Assembly: GCF_002592005.1 (NCBI RefSeq)
Contig: NZ_NVQF01000046.1
Coordinates: 1-44,868, forward strand
Length of the DNA: 44,868 nt
Source: Mycolicibacterium palauense
Lineage (GTDB): Bacteria > Actinomycetota > Actinomycetes > Mycobacteriales > Mycobacteriaceae
Direction: 5' to 3'
Position 1 is the stretch's first letter; the number at the start of each line of letters is the position of its first letter. The position numbers and the translations under genes are program-made. Below the pieces are notes generated by a model. It was not told the origin of the DNA, searched no databases, and saw only the letters and a list, made by a program, of their open reading frames with translations. Below, in pieces: positions 1 to 7,572 of the stretch.

Positions 1-119
1 TGTTCTGACGCGAAGTTTTTGTTATAAAGTGCGAGATGGTGTATGTTGTTTTTCAAGCAGGACAGGGCGTACTGGATCGGGGCTCGGGGATGTGTATAAG
101 AGATGTGTATAAGAGGCAG
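1..119. other. Illumina/Nextera adapter read-through at contig start (not genomic)
   Basis: From about base 54 the sequence follows a corrupted version of the Illumina P7 / Nextera index-2 oligonucleotide: a CAAGCAG start, a GGCTCGG segment, then ATGTGTATAAGAG given twice and ending GGCAG at 119. On the minus strand this reads as the transposase mosaic end. Bases 1-53 are AT-rich, match nothing around them and are probably also foreign. The true insert begins at about 120, inside the hydrolase gene. Any protein predicted across this junction on the plus strand (containing CIRDVYKRQ) is an artefact. Confidence 0.93.
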
Positions 120-1070
120 CTCCTCGAAGGAGCCGCTGGCGTCGCCGGCGTAGACCGTCTTCTCCCCCTCGCCCAGCGGCAGCTTCCGGACCGGCGAGCC
201 TTCGCCGAGGTCGAGCTTGGCCAGGTCGACCCAGAAGGTGCTGGGCGCCAGCGCCGACTCGAAGACGTAGCGCATGTCCTTGTGGTCCACCGCGGTACGC
301 CAGCGTGTCGAGGAGATATTGGGTTCGGCCGAGGTGGCGATGCCGTAGGGCACCGAGGCGTTGCGCACGACGCTGAGGACGGCGGCGACCGCGAGTTGCG
401 CCTCACCGGTCTTGGGGATCGCGTTGATGTAGAACGAGGCCCGCACGAATCGGTCGGCGGCGCGGTTGGTTCCGGGCAGCATCACCTCGCCGCCGATCTG
501 GTCCCAGTACTCGTTGATGGCCAACTGCTTCTCGAAGATCGGCGAGTTGGTCATGACCTGGTAGTCGCGGCTGTGGTGGATCACCTGCCGGCCCGCGATG
601 TACTCGACGATGGCGCTGTCCCCGGAACGGTCCGACATCGACAGGTGCAGGGTGGCCAGTCGGTCCTGTCCGGGCACCTCGGCGGAGCGCACCTGCAGCG
701 GGGTGCCCGTCAGGGCGTCCACCGCCTCGGCCACCGAGCCGAAGCGGTCCAGCACGTACTGCGCCCACACCGCCAGCGACAGCGCCGGCGCGCCGGTGTC
801 CTCGGTGGGGTACTCGGACTCGGCCAGCCACAGCAGGTTGACCGCCAGGCCGGCCTCGTTGAGCCCGTCGGTGGAACAGATGTCATATCCCGAGGCGATG
901 ACGCTGCCGTACTTGGAGGTCCATTCCAGCGAGTTGGCGCCCGCCCGGCCCTGCCGGTGCATGCCCCGCGGAAACGCCCACAGGTTGGTGCCGATCTCGA
1001 ACTTCCAGTCCATCGACCGTCCGGTGACCACGCGGTCTTCGGCTCCCAGATACACCACACGGGTACACAT
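120..1070 (-). CDS. Choloylglycine hydrolase family (linear amide C-N hydrolase), 3' end truncated
   Basis: This is an N-terminal-nucleophile amidase of the bile salt hydrolase / penicillin V acylase family, which cleaves linear amide bonds of conjugated bile acids, N-acyl homoserine lactones or penicillin V. The ATG at 1070 is preceded by a strong AGGAGGAGG ribosome site, and Met removal would expose Cys2 as nucleophile. Family active-site residues fall at their usual numbers: Cys2, Arg18 and Asp21 (GRSMDW), Asn78 and Asn175 (MTNSP), with the RFVRASF arginine near 207-210. There are 317 readable residues, close to the usual 320-350, so only the C-terminus is lost to the adapter junction. No signal peptide is visible, so it is probably cytoplasmic. 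The family call is firm; the substrate is unknown. Confidence 0.88.
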
Positions 1071-1464
1071 CGACGGCCTCCTCCTGGCAGTTGAATCCGA
1101 TCGCTCGCCCGACCGCCGCGTCATCCGCTTCGGCCGGCCCGAGATTACCGACCGGGGGCGGCCGTCAGGACGGGCCACACGGCCCCGCGGGTCGCCGCGG
1201 TTCGTCCCGATGCCCGCGGGTCGCAACTTGCTTGACAATCGGCAACCGAAACGTCATCCTCGTGCCGGCGCAGGCCACTGCCCAAGACCTCGAATTTCCC
1301 GCCCGCCGGGATCGGCCCGATTCGCAGTCTCACAAATCGGAAATACCGTTATCGCAGGTCAAGAGGAATTCTGTGGTCGCGGACGGGCACGATGGGCTTC
1401 GCCCTCAGACTCAGGGAGTAACGTCATTCTCGCCCGTACCCTATGGAGGGACCAGGAGGTAGCG
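1071..1464. other. Divergent intergenic region, 394 bp
   Basis: This stretch separates the minus-strand hydrolase from the plus-strand Mce-associated genes and should hold both promoters. A TTGACA hexamer lies at 1232-1237 on the plus strand, but there is no convincing -10 box 16-18 bases downstream. Close to the right end lie an in-frame ATG at 1443 and a strong AGGAGG at 1454-1459. No clear operator dyad or RNA gene was seen. Confidence 0.5.
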
Positions 1465-1542
1465 ATGCCGGCTCAGCAGCCGTACCGTGCTGCACGCGTC
1501 GCCGCTGCCGATGTTCGCCCGGCACCGGAGAACCGACCGTGA
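1465..1542 (+). CDS. Putative 25-residue leader peptide coupled to the Mce-associated gene
   Basis: An ATG at 1465 sits 5 bases after a near-perfect AGGAGG Shine-Dalgarno (1454-1459), stronger than that of most genes here. It opens 25 codons (starting MPAQQPYRAARV) ending in TGA at 1540-1542. That stop overlaps the GTG start (1539) of the next gene as GTGA, the junction seen between bona fide genes in this window. The peptide has five arginines, four of them evenly spaced, and no transmembrane segment. It may be a translated leader that feeds ribosomes to the next gene, or a small protein. Alternatively the ribosome site serves a longer N-terminus of another frame. No homologue is recognised. 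Confidence 0.4.
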   Translation: MPAQQPYRAARVAAADVRPAPENRP

Positions 1543-2366
1543 CCACATCGAGCGATCGCACCGACTCCGAGGACGCCCTCCTCGCCGAAGCCGAGGCCGC
1601 CGAGGCCGAGGCCGCCGCCGCCGAAGCGGCCGCCGAGGCGGCCCGCGCACGCGCGCGGGCCGCGGAACTGAGCCGGCTCCGCAAGCAGCAGGAGCAGGAG
1701 CGGCAGCAGGCGGCGGGGGCCGGAAACGCCGAGGCCACTCAAGACACCGAGGCCGCTGAAGACACTGAAGACACCGGGGCCGCCGGCGCCCCTGACGACG
1801 CCGAGACCGCCGCAGAACCCCCAGACACCGAAGCGGCCGGGGACGACAGCCCTCCGGCGGGGCGACGGCGACGGTGGTACCGCCGTGCGGCGCCGATCGC
1901 GGCGACGGCGGCCGTGATCGGGTTGATCATCGCCCTGTGCACCGTCAGCGGTCTGATGATCTGGCAGCACGACAAGGCCGTGGCCCGCCAGCAGCAGATC
2001 ACCGCGTTCACCGCGGCCGCAAGCCAGGGCGTGACCAACCTGATGTCGCTGGACTTCAACAACGCCGACGCCGACCTGCAGCGCGTCATGGACTCCACCA
2101 CCGGGGCATTCCACGACGACTTCCAGAACAGCGCCAAGGACTTCATGACCGTGATGAAGGAGTCCAAGGTGGTCTCCACGGCCGAGGTGAAGGCCGCCGG
2201 GATCGAGTCGATGGACGACAACTCGGCGGTGGTGCTGGTCGCGGCCAAGTCCGAGGTCGCCAACCAGGCCAGCAAGCAACCCACCCCGCGCGCCTGGCGC
2301 CTCAGCGTGACCGTCGAGCGAGTGGGCGACGGAATCAAGATGTCGAAAGTCGAGTTCACACCGTGA
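1539..2366 (+). CDS. Mce-associated membrane protein (Mas-type), first of pair
   Basis: A 275-residue protein with the layout of Mce-associated (Mas) proteins, the partners usually encoded 3' of mycobacterial mce lipid-import operons. Residues 12-60 form an Ala/Glu/Arg-rich, probably coiled-coil cytoplasmic tail. Residues 61-108 are acidic and repetitive, a basic cluster RRRRWYRR lies at about 109-116, and one transmembrane helix spans roughly 119-142. An extracytoplasmic NTF2-like domain of about 130 residues follows. The GTG at 1539 was chosen because it overlaps the preceding stop and gives a usual N-terminus; an upstream ATG at 1443 would add 32 unlikely residues. Its stop overlaps the next start (GTGA), so the two are co-translated. 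No YrbE or Mce gene lies in the window, so the pair is orphaned here. Confidence 0.8.
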   Translation: MTTSSDRTDSEDALLAEAEAAEAEAAAAEAAAEAARARARAAELSRLRKQQEQERQQAAGAGNAEATQDTEAAEDTEDTGAAGAPDDAETAAEPPDTEAAGDDSPPAGRRRRWYRRAAPIAATAAVIGLIIALCTVSGLMIWQHDKAVARQQQITAFTAAASQGVTNLMSLDFNNADADLQRVMDSTTGAFHDDFQNSAKDFMTVMKESKVVSTAEVKAAGIESMDDNSAVVLVAAKSEVANQASKQPTPRAWRLSVTVERVGDGIKMSKVEFTP

Positions 2367-3097
2367 CCGCTGACCAGAAGTCCCGCACCGATCAGGACGA
2401 CGCGGGAGAAAACGCCGGCGCCACGGTGGATCCCACAGATTCCGTGGATCCCGTGGATCCCGCGCCCGAGGTGACCGAGGAGGCGGACAGCGCGGACGCC
2501 GCAGCCGACGTCGAGAACCCGGACTCAGACCCGCACCCGGGCAGCGAACCCGGCACGGACGGCGCGGCCGAGGACACGGCCGGCGCGGGCGGCAGGCCCG
2601 CACGGCGCCGCCGATGGGTCATCGCCGGTGCGGCGCTCCTGGCGGTGCTGCTGGTGGCCTCGGCGGGGCTGACCGCGTGGCTGTACTTCTTCTGGTACCG
2701 CGTGGACCAGCAGACCGGCCCCCACGCCGAGCAGGTTGCGCTGCAGGCGGCCAAGGACGGCACCGTGGCGGTGCTCAGCTACGGTCCCGATTCGCTGGAC
2801 CAGGACCTCGCCAACGCGAAGTCACATCTGACCGGCGACTTCCTGGACTACTACGGCAACTTCACCGACGAGGTCGTGCGCCCGGCCGTCGCGCAGAAGA
2901 AGGTCAAGACCGACGCCAATGTCGTCCGCGCCGCGGTCTCGCAGATCGAGCCCGACAAGGCGGTGGTACTGGTGTTCGTCAACCAGACCACGACCAGCCA
3001 GGACCGCCCCGACCCGGCGATGGCGGCCAGCAGCGTCCTGGTGACGTTGTCCAAGGTCGACGGGAAGTGGCTGATCTCCTCCTTCGATCCCGTGTAG
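2363..3097 (+). CDS. Mce-associated membrane protein (Mas-type), second of pair
   Basis: A 244-residue paralogue of the preceding gene with the same plan. Residues 1-80 are an acidic, Pro/Asp-rich tail with a VDP repeat (about 22-33). A basic RRRRW cluster lies near 81-85, followed by one transmembrane helix at about 86-110 and an exported domain from about 115 to the end, finishing WLISSFDPV. Proteins of this family are thought to stabilise or regulate Mce lipid transporters by binding as membrane-anchored accessory subunits. The GTG at 2363 overlaps the stop of the first gene by four bases. It ends only 10 bases from the convergent bfd gene, with no room for a classical terminator. Confidence 0.8.
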   Translation: MTADQKSRTDQDDAGENAGATVDPTDSVDPVDPAPEVTEEADSADAAADVENPDSDPHPGSEPGTDGAAEDTAGAGGRPARRRRWVIAGAALLAVLLVASAGLTAWLYFFWYRVDQQTGPHAEQVALQAAKDGTVAVLSYGPDSLDQDLANAKSHLTGDFLDYYGNFTDEVVRPAVAQKKVKTDANVVRAAVSQIEPDKAVVLVFVNQTTTSQDRPDPAMAASSVLVTLSKVDGKWLISSFDPV

Positions 3098-3107
3098 CTC
3101 GATCCCG

Positions 3108-3281
3108 TTAGGACCGTGATCGGGCGGCGTTCTCGATGATCGCCCGCACGGAGCGCCGGCACCGGCCGCAGTCCGAACCGGCACCGCACGCCGCGGCGAC
3201 CTCCTTGGACGTGGTGGCGCCGGCGGCCACGGCGTCGGCGACGGTATGACTGGTCACTCCCCTGCACAGGCAGACGTACAT
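3108..3281 (-). CDS. bfd: Bacterioferritin-associated ferredoxin (Bfd-type [2Fe-2S] protein)
   Basis: A 57-residue protein whose four cluster ligands fall exactly at the Bfd positions: Cys4 and Cys6 (MYVCLC), then Cys38 and Cys41 (SDCGRC), with an extra Cys32. Bfd delivers electrons to the haem of bacterioferritin so that stored ferric iron is reduced and released; BFD-like domains also occur in other redox enzymes. The ATG at 3281 and TAA at 3108 bound a frame that is fully consistent with the family length of about 55-65. No bacterioferritin gene is in the window, so it is separated from its usual partner. It ends 10 bases before the stop of the convergent Mce-associated gene and lies 11 bases inside the intergenic side of the next minus-strand gene. 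Confidence 0.85.
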   Translation of the reverse strand: MYVCLCRGVTSHTVADAVAAGATTSKEVAAACGAGSDCGRCRRSVRAIIENAARSRS

Positions 3282-3291
3282 GCGGCTGTGC

Positions 3292-3930
3292 TCACTCCGG
3301 TCGGTCGATGGCCATCATGCTGACGAACTCGCCGACGAACAACGGCGGGTACACCCCCACCCCGGCGTGCGACATCCACTCGGCCGCGGCGTCGGGACGG
3401 TCGATCCAGCGCCGGGCGCTGTCCTCGTCGTCGATCTCCTGCAGGACCATCACCTCCTGGGCGTCGTCGAAGGCGCCGAACACCCACAGCCGGCGGATGC
3501 CGGCGTCGCGGAACCGGCTCTCCGCGGCCCGCAGACCACCGACCAGGGCCTGGACGTCGGAGACCGACACGAACGCCGAGACGATCACCCCCGGCGACTC
3601 GGGGCCCTGCCGCGGATCGGTCAGATCGAACTTCTCGACGATCTCCCCGGCGAACACCGCCGGGAACTCCTCGACGCCGACGCTGTCGAAGTAGTCGAAG
3701 AAGGCCCGGGAGCGCAGCAGCTCCACGACGGGTTCCCGGCTGCGGACCCCGATCATCACCAGCACCCGGCCGGGCTCGCGGGTCGACTGGTACACCAGCA
3801 CGTGGTGGGCGCCCATCCGGGAGAGCTCGGCGCGGCGCTTCTGCAGCAGCGGGGCCACCCGGGACGGATCGGGGATCCGGTAATCGGAGGCGATCACCAT
3901 CGAATGCCGGTAGACCTCGGCGATGTTCAC
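3292..3930 (-). CDS. Conserved hypothetical protein with two ferredoxin-like (dimeric alpha-beta barrel) repeats
   Basis: A 212-residue protein without a recognised catalytic motif. Its two halves resemble each other by eye: each has a beta strand, a helix, a second strand (VLVMIGV and VMVLQEI), a helix and a closing FAGEIVEKF / FVGEFVSMM strand. That is the pattern of a tandem dimeric alpha-beta-barrel (antibiotic-monooxygenase-like) fold, so the monomer may form the barrel that single-domain relatives form as dimers. The GTG start at 3930 overlaps the stop of the fadD-type gene (GTGA), placing it at the 3' end of the amidohydrolase-ligase operon. The function is unknown; it could be a small-molecule-binding or isomerase partner of that operon. 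Confidence 0.7.
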   Translation of the reverse strand: MNIAEVYRHSMVIASDYRIPDPSRVAPLLQKRRAELSRMGAHHVLVYQSTREPGRVLVMIGVRSREPVVELLRSRAFFDYFDSVGVEEFPAVFAGEIVEKFDLTDPRQGPESPGVIVSAFVSVSDVQALVGGLRAAESRFRDAGIRRLWVFGAFDDAQEVMVLQEIDDEDSARRWIDRPDAAAEWMSHAGVGVYPPLFVGEFVSMMAIDRPE

Positions 3931-5411
3931 CCGAGCCGGTCCTTCATCACCTTGCCGCTGGCGTTGAGCGGCAGCGCCTCGAGGAACACCACCGATCGGG
4001 GCACCTTGTAGCCGGCCATCCGCTCCTTGCTCCAGGCGATCAGATCCGCCTCCGAGGGTGCGCCGCCGCGGCCGTTCCGGGTGGGTTTGAGCACCACGTA
4101 GGCCCTGCCCACCTGACCCATGCGGTCATCCGGAACGCCGATGACGGCGGCCTGCGCGACGGCGGGGTGTTCCAGCAGGAACCCTTCGATCTCGGCCGGG
4201 TAGGCGTTGAACCCGCCGACGATGAACATGTCCTTCTTGCGCCCGATGATCCGCAGCCGGCCGCCATCGGTGAACTCCCCCAGATCGCCGGTGTGCAGCC
4301 ACCCGTCGCCGTCGATGGCCTCCGCGGTGGCGTCCGGATCGTCCAGGTAGCCCTGCATGACGCTGTAACCGCGGACGAGCACCTCGGCGTCGTCGGCGAT
4401 GCGTACCTCGATGTCGGCGCAGGGCACACCGACGGTGGTGGCGACGTCCTCGAAGGAGTCGCCCGGACGCGACAGCGTCGCCGTGCCGCATTCGGTCAGG
4501 CCGTAACCCGTGGCCAGCGTCTGGAACGGCAGTTCCTCGTGGACCCGCCGGATGAGTTCGACGGGGATGTCCGCCGACCCGGTCACCCCCGCGCGCAGCG
4601 TCGCCAGCTTGGACTTGTCCTCCACCGCCAGCAGCGAGTGGTACAGCGTGGGCGGGCCGGGAAGCATGGTGATGCGCTCCCGGTCGATGAGGTCCACCAC
4701 CGTGTCGACGTCGAAGACGGGCACCGGGAACACGGTGGCACCCCGGATCATCGACGTGATGCAGCCCGCCTTGTAGCCGAAGGTGTGGAAGAACGGGTTG
4801 ACGATCAGGTAGCGGTCGCCTTCGCGCAGGTCGGCCAGATCGCACCACTCGGCGTAGAGGCGCAACGTCTGGAGGTGATTCATCATCACGCCCTTGGGGC
4901 GCCCGGTGGTACCGGAGGTGTAGATGATGTCGGCGATGTCGGAGCCCTGCAGATCGCCGGCCCGGTAGTCGAACGGGGTGGCCGCGCTCAGGAAATCGGA
5001 CTTCAGGTCGATCACGGGGACGCCGGCCGGCGCGGCGAAATCCATTCCGAGGAAGCCCTTTTGGACCAGGACGGCCCGAGCCCCACTGCGGGTGATGACG
5101 TCGGCGGCCTCCTCGGCCTTGAACCGGGTGTTCACCGGTACGACGATGCCGCCGGCGGTGAGCAGGCCGAAGGCCGCGATCATCCACTCCGCGGAGTTGG
5201 GGGCCCAGATCGCGACCCGGTCGCCCCTGGCGACACCGAGGTCGCGAAAGGCCCCCGCCGCCGTCAGCACCCGCTCGGTGAGCTGGCGGAAGGTCAGCCG
5301 CAGTGGCCCGTCGACGACCGCTTCGGCATCACCGAAGCGGTCGCCGACGCTCAAGACCATCTCGGGGATGGTCTGCCACGAGGCGCCGTTGTCGCGTGCC
5401 GTCCGGGTCAC
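3927..5411 (-). CDS. Acyl-CoA synthetase (FadD3-like AMP-forming ligase)
   Basis: A 494-residue member of the ANL superfamily that activates a carboxylic acid as acyl-adenylate and then as CoA thioester. The AMP-binding P-loop YTSGTTGRPKG lies at about 164-174. The A5/A8 motifs GYGLTECG and GWLHTGDLG with the IIGRKKDMF hinge follow, and the acylation lysine is in the C-terminal NASGKVMK. Overall length and core sequence (PFFHTFGYKAG, LPGPPTLYHSLL) resemble mycobacterial FadD3, which activates the CD-ring propionate of steroids. The other genes that accompany fadD3 in the steroid regulon are absent, so the substrate is uncertain. The GTG at 5411 overlaps the amidohydrolase stop; a longer reading from 6146 is frame noise. 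Confidence 0.87.
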   Translation of the reverse strand: MTRTARDNGASWQTIPEMVLSVGDRFGDAEAVVDGPLRLTFRQLTERVLTAAGAFRDLGVARGDRVAIWAPNSAEWMIAAFGLLTAGGIVVPVNTRFKAEEAADVITRSGARAVLVQKGFLGMDFAAPAGVPVIDLKSDFLSAATPFDYRAGDLQGSDIADIIYTSGTTGRPKGVMMNHLQTLRLYAEWCDLADLREGDRYLIVNPFFHTFGYKAGCITSMIRGATVFPVPVFDVDTVVDLIDRERITMLPGPPTLYHSLLAVEDKSKLATLRAGVTGSADIPVELIRRVHEELPFQTLATGYGLTECGTATLSRPGDSFEDVATTVGVPCADIEVRIADDAEVLVRGYSVMQGYLDDPDATAEAIDGDGWLHTGDLGEFTDGGRLRIIGRKKDMFIVGGFNAYPAEIEGFLLEHPAVAQAAVIGVPDDRMGQVGRAYVVLKPTRNGRGGAPSEADLIAWSKERMAGYKVPRSVVFLEALPLNASGKVMKDRLG

Positions 5412-6598
5412 ACCGTGACGAGGCGACCGAGGTTGCCGCCCATGATCTTCGCCTGGTCCTCCAGGGACAGATGCTCCAGAGCGGTCACATAGTGGGTGGG
5501 CTCGGCCAGGCCCTCCGGATGCGGCCAGTCCGACCCGTAGAGAACCTGGTCCACGCCGACGAGGTTGACCAGCTCGTCGATGCCCTCCTCGTAGAAGGGG
5601 CTGATGTAGATGCGGTTCTTGATCTCTTCCATCGGGTTGGCCGGGAAGGCCTCGGGCGCCTTCTTGTACACCTCGGCCATCGAGTCCAGCAGCGGGAACA
5701 TCCACTTCGAGCCCGCCTCGACGATGCCCACCTTGAGCTTCGGGAACCGGAACAACGCACCGTGGATCACCCACGAGGCCACCGCGTCCTGAATGGGACG
5801 CCACTCGTTGAGGATCTGCATCGCGTTGGTCTGGAACGGCAGCATCTCCTGGGTGGCGCCGTCCCACTCGGAGGTGTAGCGCGAATACCCGCTGTCCGAG
5901 GAGTGCATGCCCACGAACACGTCGTACTCGACGCACTTCTGCCAGAACGGGTCGAACTCGGGCAGCGCGAACGAGCGCGGCCCGCGGAAGCCGGGAACCG
6001 GTGCGGGACGGATCAGGATGGCGCGGGCGCCGCGCTTGACCGCCCACTCCAGCTCCTCGATCGCCTTCTCCACGATCGGCAGGGTGATCACCGGGGTGGT
6101 GAAGATGCGGTTCTGGTAGTTGAAGCCCCAGACCTCGTCGAGCCACTGGTTCAGCGAGTGGATCAGCACGTGGATGGCGACCGGGTCGTCGCGCAGCCGC
6201 TCCTCGATGAGGCTGGCCAGCGTCGGGAACATCAGCGAGCGGTCCACACCCAGTTCATCCATGAGCTTGAGCCGCGGCGCGGGCTCGAAGAAGGCCGGGA
6301 TGGACTTCATCGGCTCACCGAACAGCTCGCGCTTGCTCTTGCCGTCCGGGTTACCGAACTTGAAGTACTCCTCCCAGGCGCCCGGCTTGGCGACCACCTC
6401 GAAGGTGGGGTTCGGGATGTAGTTGCTGATCTGACCGCGGATGGCGATCTTCGTACGACCGTTGACCTCGACGTACTGGACGATGTCCTTGTACTCCTTG
6501 GGGAGGTACTTGGTCATCGCCTCCGGCGGCTCGTAGAGATGGTTGTCCGCGTCGAACAGCGGAAACGGAATGTCGACCTTGTGCGACAGTTGCCCCAT
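5408..6598 (-). CDS. Amidohydrolase-2 (ACMSD-like) family protein
   Basis: A 396-residue metal-dependent TIM-barrel hydrolase or decarboxylase of the amidohydrolase-2 family (ACMSD, gamma-resorcylate decarboxylase relatives). The N-terminal strand carries FDADNHLYE instead of the classical HxH. A late GMHSSDSG strand and the closing VLYGSDWPHPEG metal-binding aspartate are present. The ATG at 6598 follows AAGGAG by 8 bases. It is the first gene of an operon with the FadD3-like ligase and the 212-residue hypothetical, transcribed from the 6.6-kb divergent promoter. A second family member begins the operon at 19018. In actinobacterial catabolic clusters such proteins are often annotated but rarely characterised; decarboxylation or C-C/C-N hydrolysis of a ring-derived acid is plausible. 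Confidence 0.85.
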   Translation of the reverse strand: MGQLSHKVDIPFPLFDADNHLYEPPEAMTKYLPKEYKDIVQYVEVNGRTKIAIRGQISNYIPNPTFEVVAKPGAWEEYFKFGNPDGKSKRELFGEPMKSIPAFFEPAPRLKLMDELGVDRSLMFPTLASLIEERLRDDPVAIHVLIHSLNQWLDEVWGFNYQNRIFTTPVITLPIVEKAIEELEWAVKRGARAILIRPAPVPGFRGPRSFALPEFDPFWQKCVEYDVFVGMHSSDSGYSRYTSEWDGATQEMLPFQTNAMQILNEWRPIQDAVASWVIHGALFRFPKLKVGIVEAGSKWMFPLLDSMAEVYKKAPEAFPANPMEEIKNRIYISPFYEEGIDELVNLVGVDQVLYGSDWPHPEGLAEPTHYVTALEHLSLEDQAKIMGGNLGRLVTV

Positions 6599-6768
6599 TG
6601 GAATGCTCCTTTTCGGTCAATGAGAATCATATTCTCGACGGCGGTCGGTGGCAATCAGCGGGCTCGCGCGTCGGCGCCGCACGGGGCGGCGCCCGGCGGC
6701 CCGGTGCCTGTGCGCGATGTTATTCTCAGTTTGCGAGAATGCCAATATCAATTCAGGAGAATGTGTCC
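6599..6768. promoter_or_regulatory. Divergent promoter with paired GAGAAT/ATTCTC operators
   Basis: Between the amidohydrolase (minus) and crotonase (plus) starts lie two dyads built from the same hexamer. GAGAAT-CAT-ATTCTC is at 6622-6636, next to the minus-strand ribosome site. ATTCTC-N7-GAGAAT is at 6722-6740, 28 bases before the plus start. A further GAGAAT overlaps the plus-strand ribosome site at 6757-6762. The same two arrangements recur at 19336-19480. The regulator is not known; a TetR-type dimer is the likeliest reader. Confidence 0.7.
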
Positions 6769-7485
6769 ATGGTCGACCTGGAATTCGACGGCGGACTCGC
6801 CGTCATCACGATCGACCGGCCGCAGGCGCGCAACGCCATCGCGCCGGAGACCATGGACCAGCTCGACGCCGCCCTGGACCGGGCCGCGGGCGCGCTGGCG
6901 CTGGTCATCCGCGGCGGCGGCGACCGCGCGTTCGTGTCGGGCGGCGACCTCAAGGAACTGGCCAAGCTGCGCACCGAGGAACAGGCCGCCGCGATGGCCC
7001 GCCGGATGCGCACGATCTGTGACCGCATCGCGGCGTTTCCCGCGCCGGTGATCGCCGCCCTCAACGGTCACGCGCTGGGCGGCGGCGCCGAGGTGGCGGT
7101 GTCCGCCGACATCCGCATCGCGGCCGACGACATCAGGATCGGATTCAACCAGGTGGCGCTGTCCATCATGCCCGCCTGGGGCGGGGCCGAACGGTTGGCC
7201 GCGCTGGTCGGGCGGGGCCGGGCCCTGCTGCTGGCCGGCAGCGGCACCGTGCTGGAGGCCGACGAGGCCGCCCGCCTGGGCCTGGTGGATCAGGTGCTGC
7301 CGCGCGCCTCGTTCGACGAGGGTTGGCGGGCGGTGGCCCGCTCACTGACCAATCACCCCGCCGGCGACATCAAGAGGGTGTTGTCGGGCGTGACCCCCGA
7401 GGAGGCGATCGGCGCCTTCGCCCGGCTGTGGGTCTCCGACGAGCACTGGGCGGCCGCCGACCGGGTGATGTCACGGGCCAAGTAG
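6769..7485 (+). CDS. Enoyl-CoA hydratase/isomerase family protein (crotonase) with altered second catalytic residue
   Basis: A 238-residue crotonase. The CoA-binding and oxyanion-hole segments SGGDLKEL and GHALGGGAEV are intact, and the first catalytic glutamate is in GGGAEV. In canonical hydratases a second glutamate follows about 20 residues later. Here the aligned segment is GFNQVALSIMPAWGG, with Gln at the place of Glu, as in some crotonases that act as decarboxylases or isomerases. Simple hydration is therefore doubtful. The ATG at 6769 follows AGGAG (6755-6759). The gene is monocistronic, divergent from the amidohydrolase and flanked by the shared operators, so it probably belongs to the same pathway. 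Confidence 0.82.
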   Translation: MVDLEFDGGLAVITIDRPQARNAIAPETMDQLDAALDRAAGALALVIRGGGDRAFVSGGDLKELAKLRTEEQAAAMARRMRTICDRIAAFPAPVIAALNGHALGGGAEVAVSADIRIAADDIRIGFNQVALSIMPAWGGAERLAALVGRGRALLLAGSGTVLEADEAARLGLVDQVLPRASFDEGWRAVARSLTNHPAGDIKRVLSGVTPEEAIGAFARLWVSDEHWAAADRVMSRAK

Positions 7486-7487
7486 CA

Positions 7488-7562
7488 CCCCGGCCCCACC
7501 TCGGGGCATCCAGTCAGACCTCAGACCGCCCCGGAGCCGACATTCACCGGCATCAGGTCTGA
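7488..7562. terminator. Possible terminator hairpins between convergent genes
   Basis: After the crotonase stop there is a short CCCCG (7488-7492) / CGGGG (7502-7506) stem. A perfect 8-bp inverted repeat TCAGACCT (7514-7521) / AGGTCTGA (7555-7562) with a 33-base loop follows. Neither has a T-tract, which is common in high-GC actinobacteria. The region lies between convergent crotonase and tetR genes. Confidence 0.35.
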
Positions 7563-7572
7563 ACCGACGGCG

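Noticed and set aside
36..1094. Plus-strand 352-residue ORF covering the contig start
   Set aside because: It starts in the adapter, lies antisense to the hydrolase with its intact catalytic residues, and has a biased Gly/Arg/Val composition typical of frame noise in GC-rich DNA.
3927..6146. 739-residue minus-strand ORF as one protein
   Set aside because: Only the part from 5411 matches a ligase; the upstream 245 residues are an off-frame reading of the amidohydrolase.
6622..6636. Fur or Zur box
   Set aside because: The arms resemble such boxes at a glance, but the spacing is 6-3-6 rather than 7-1-7 and the genes served are catabolic.
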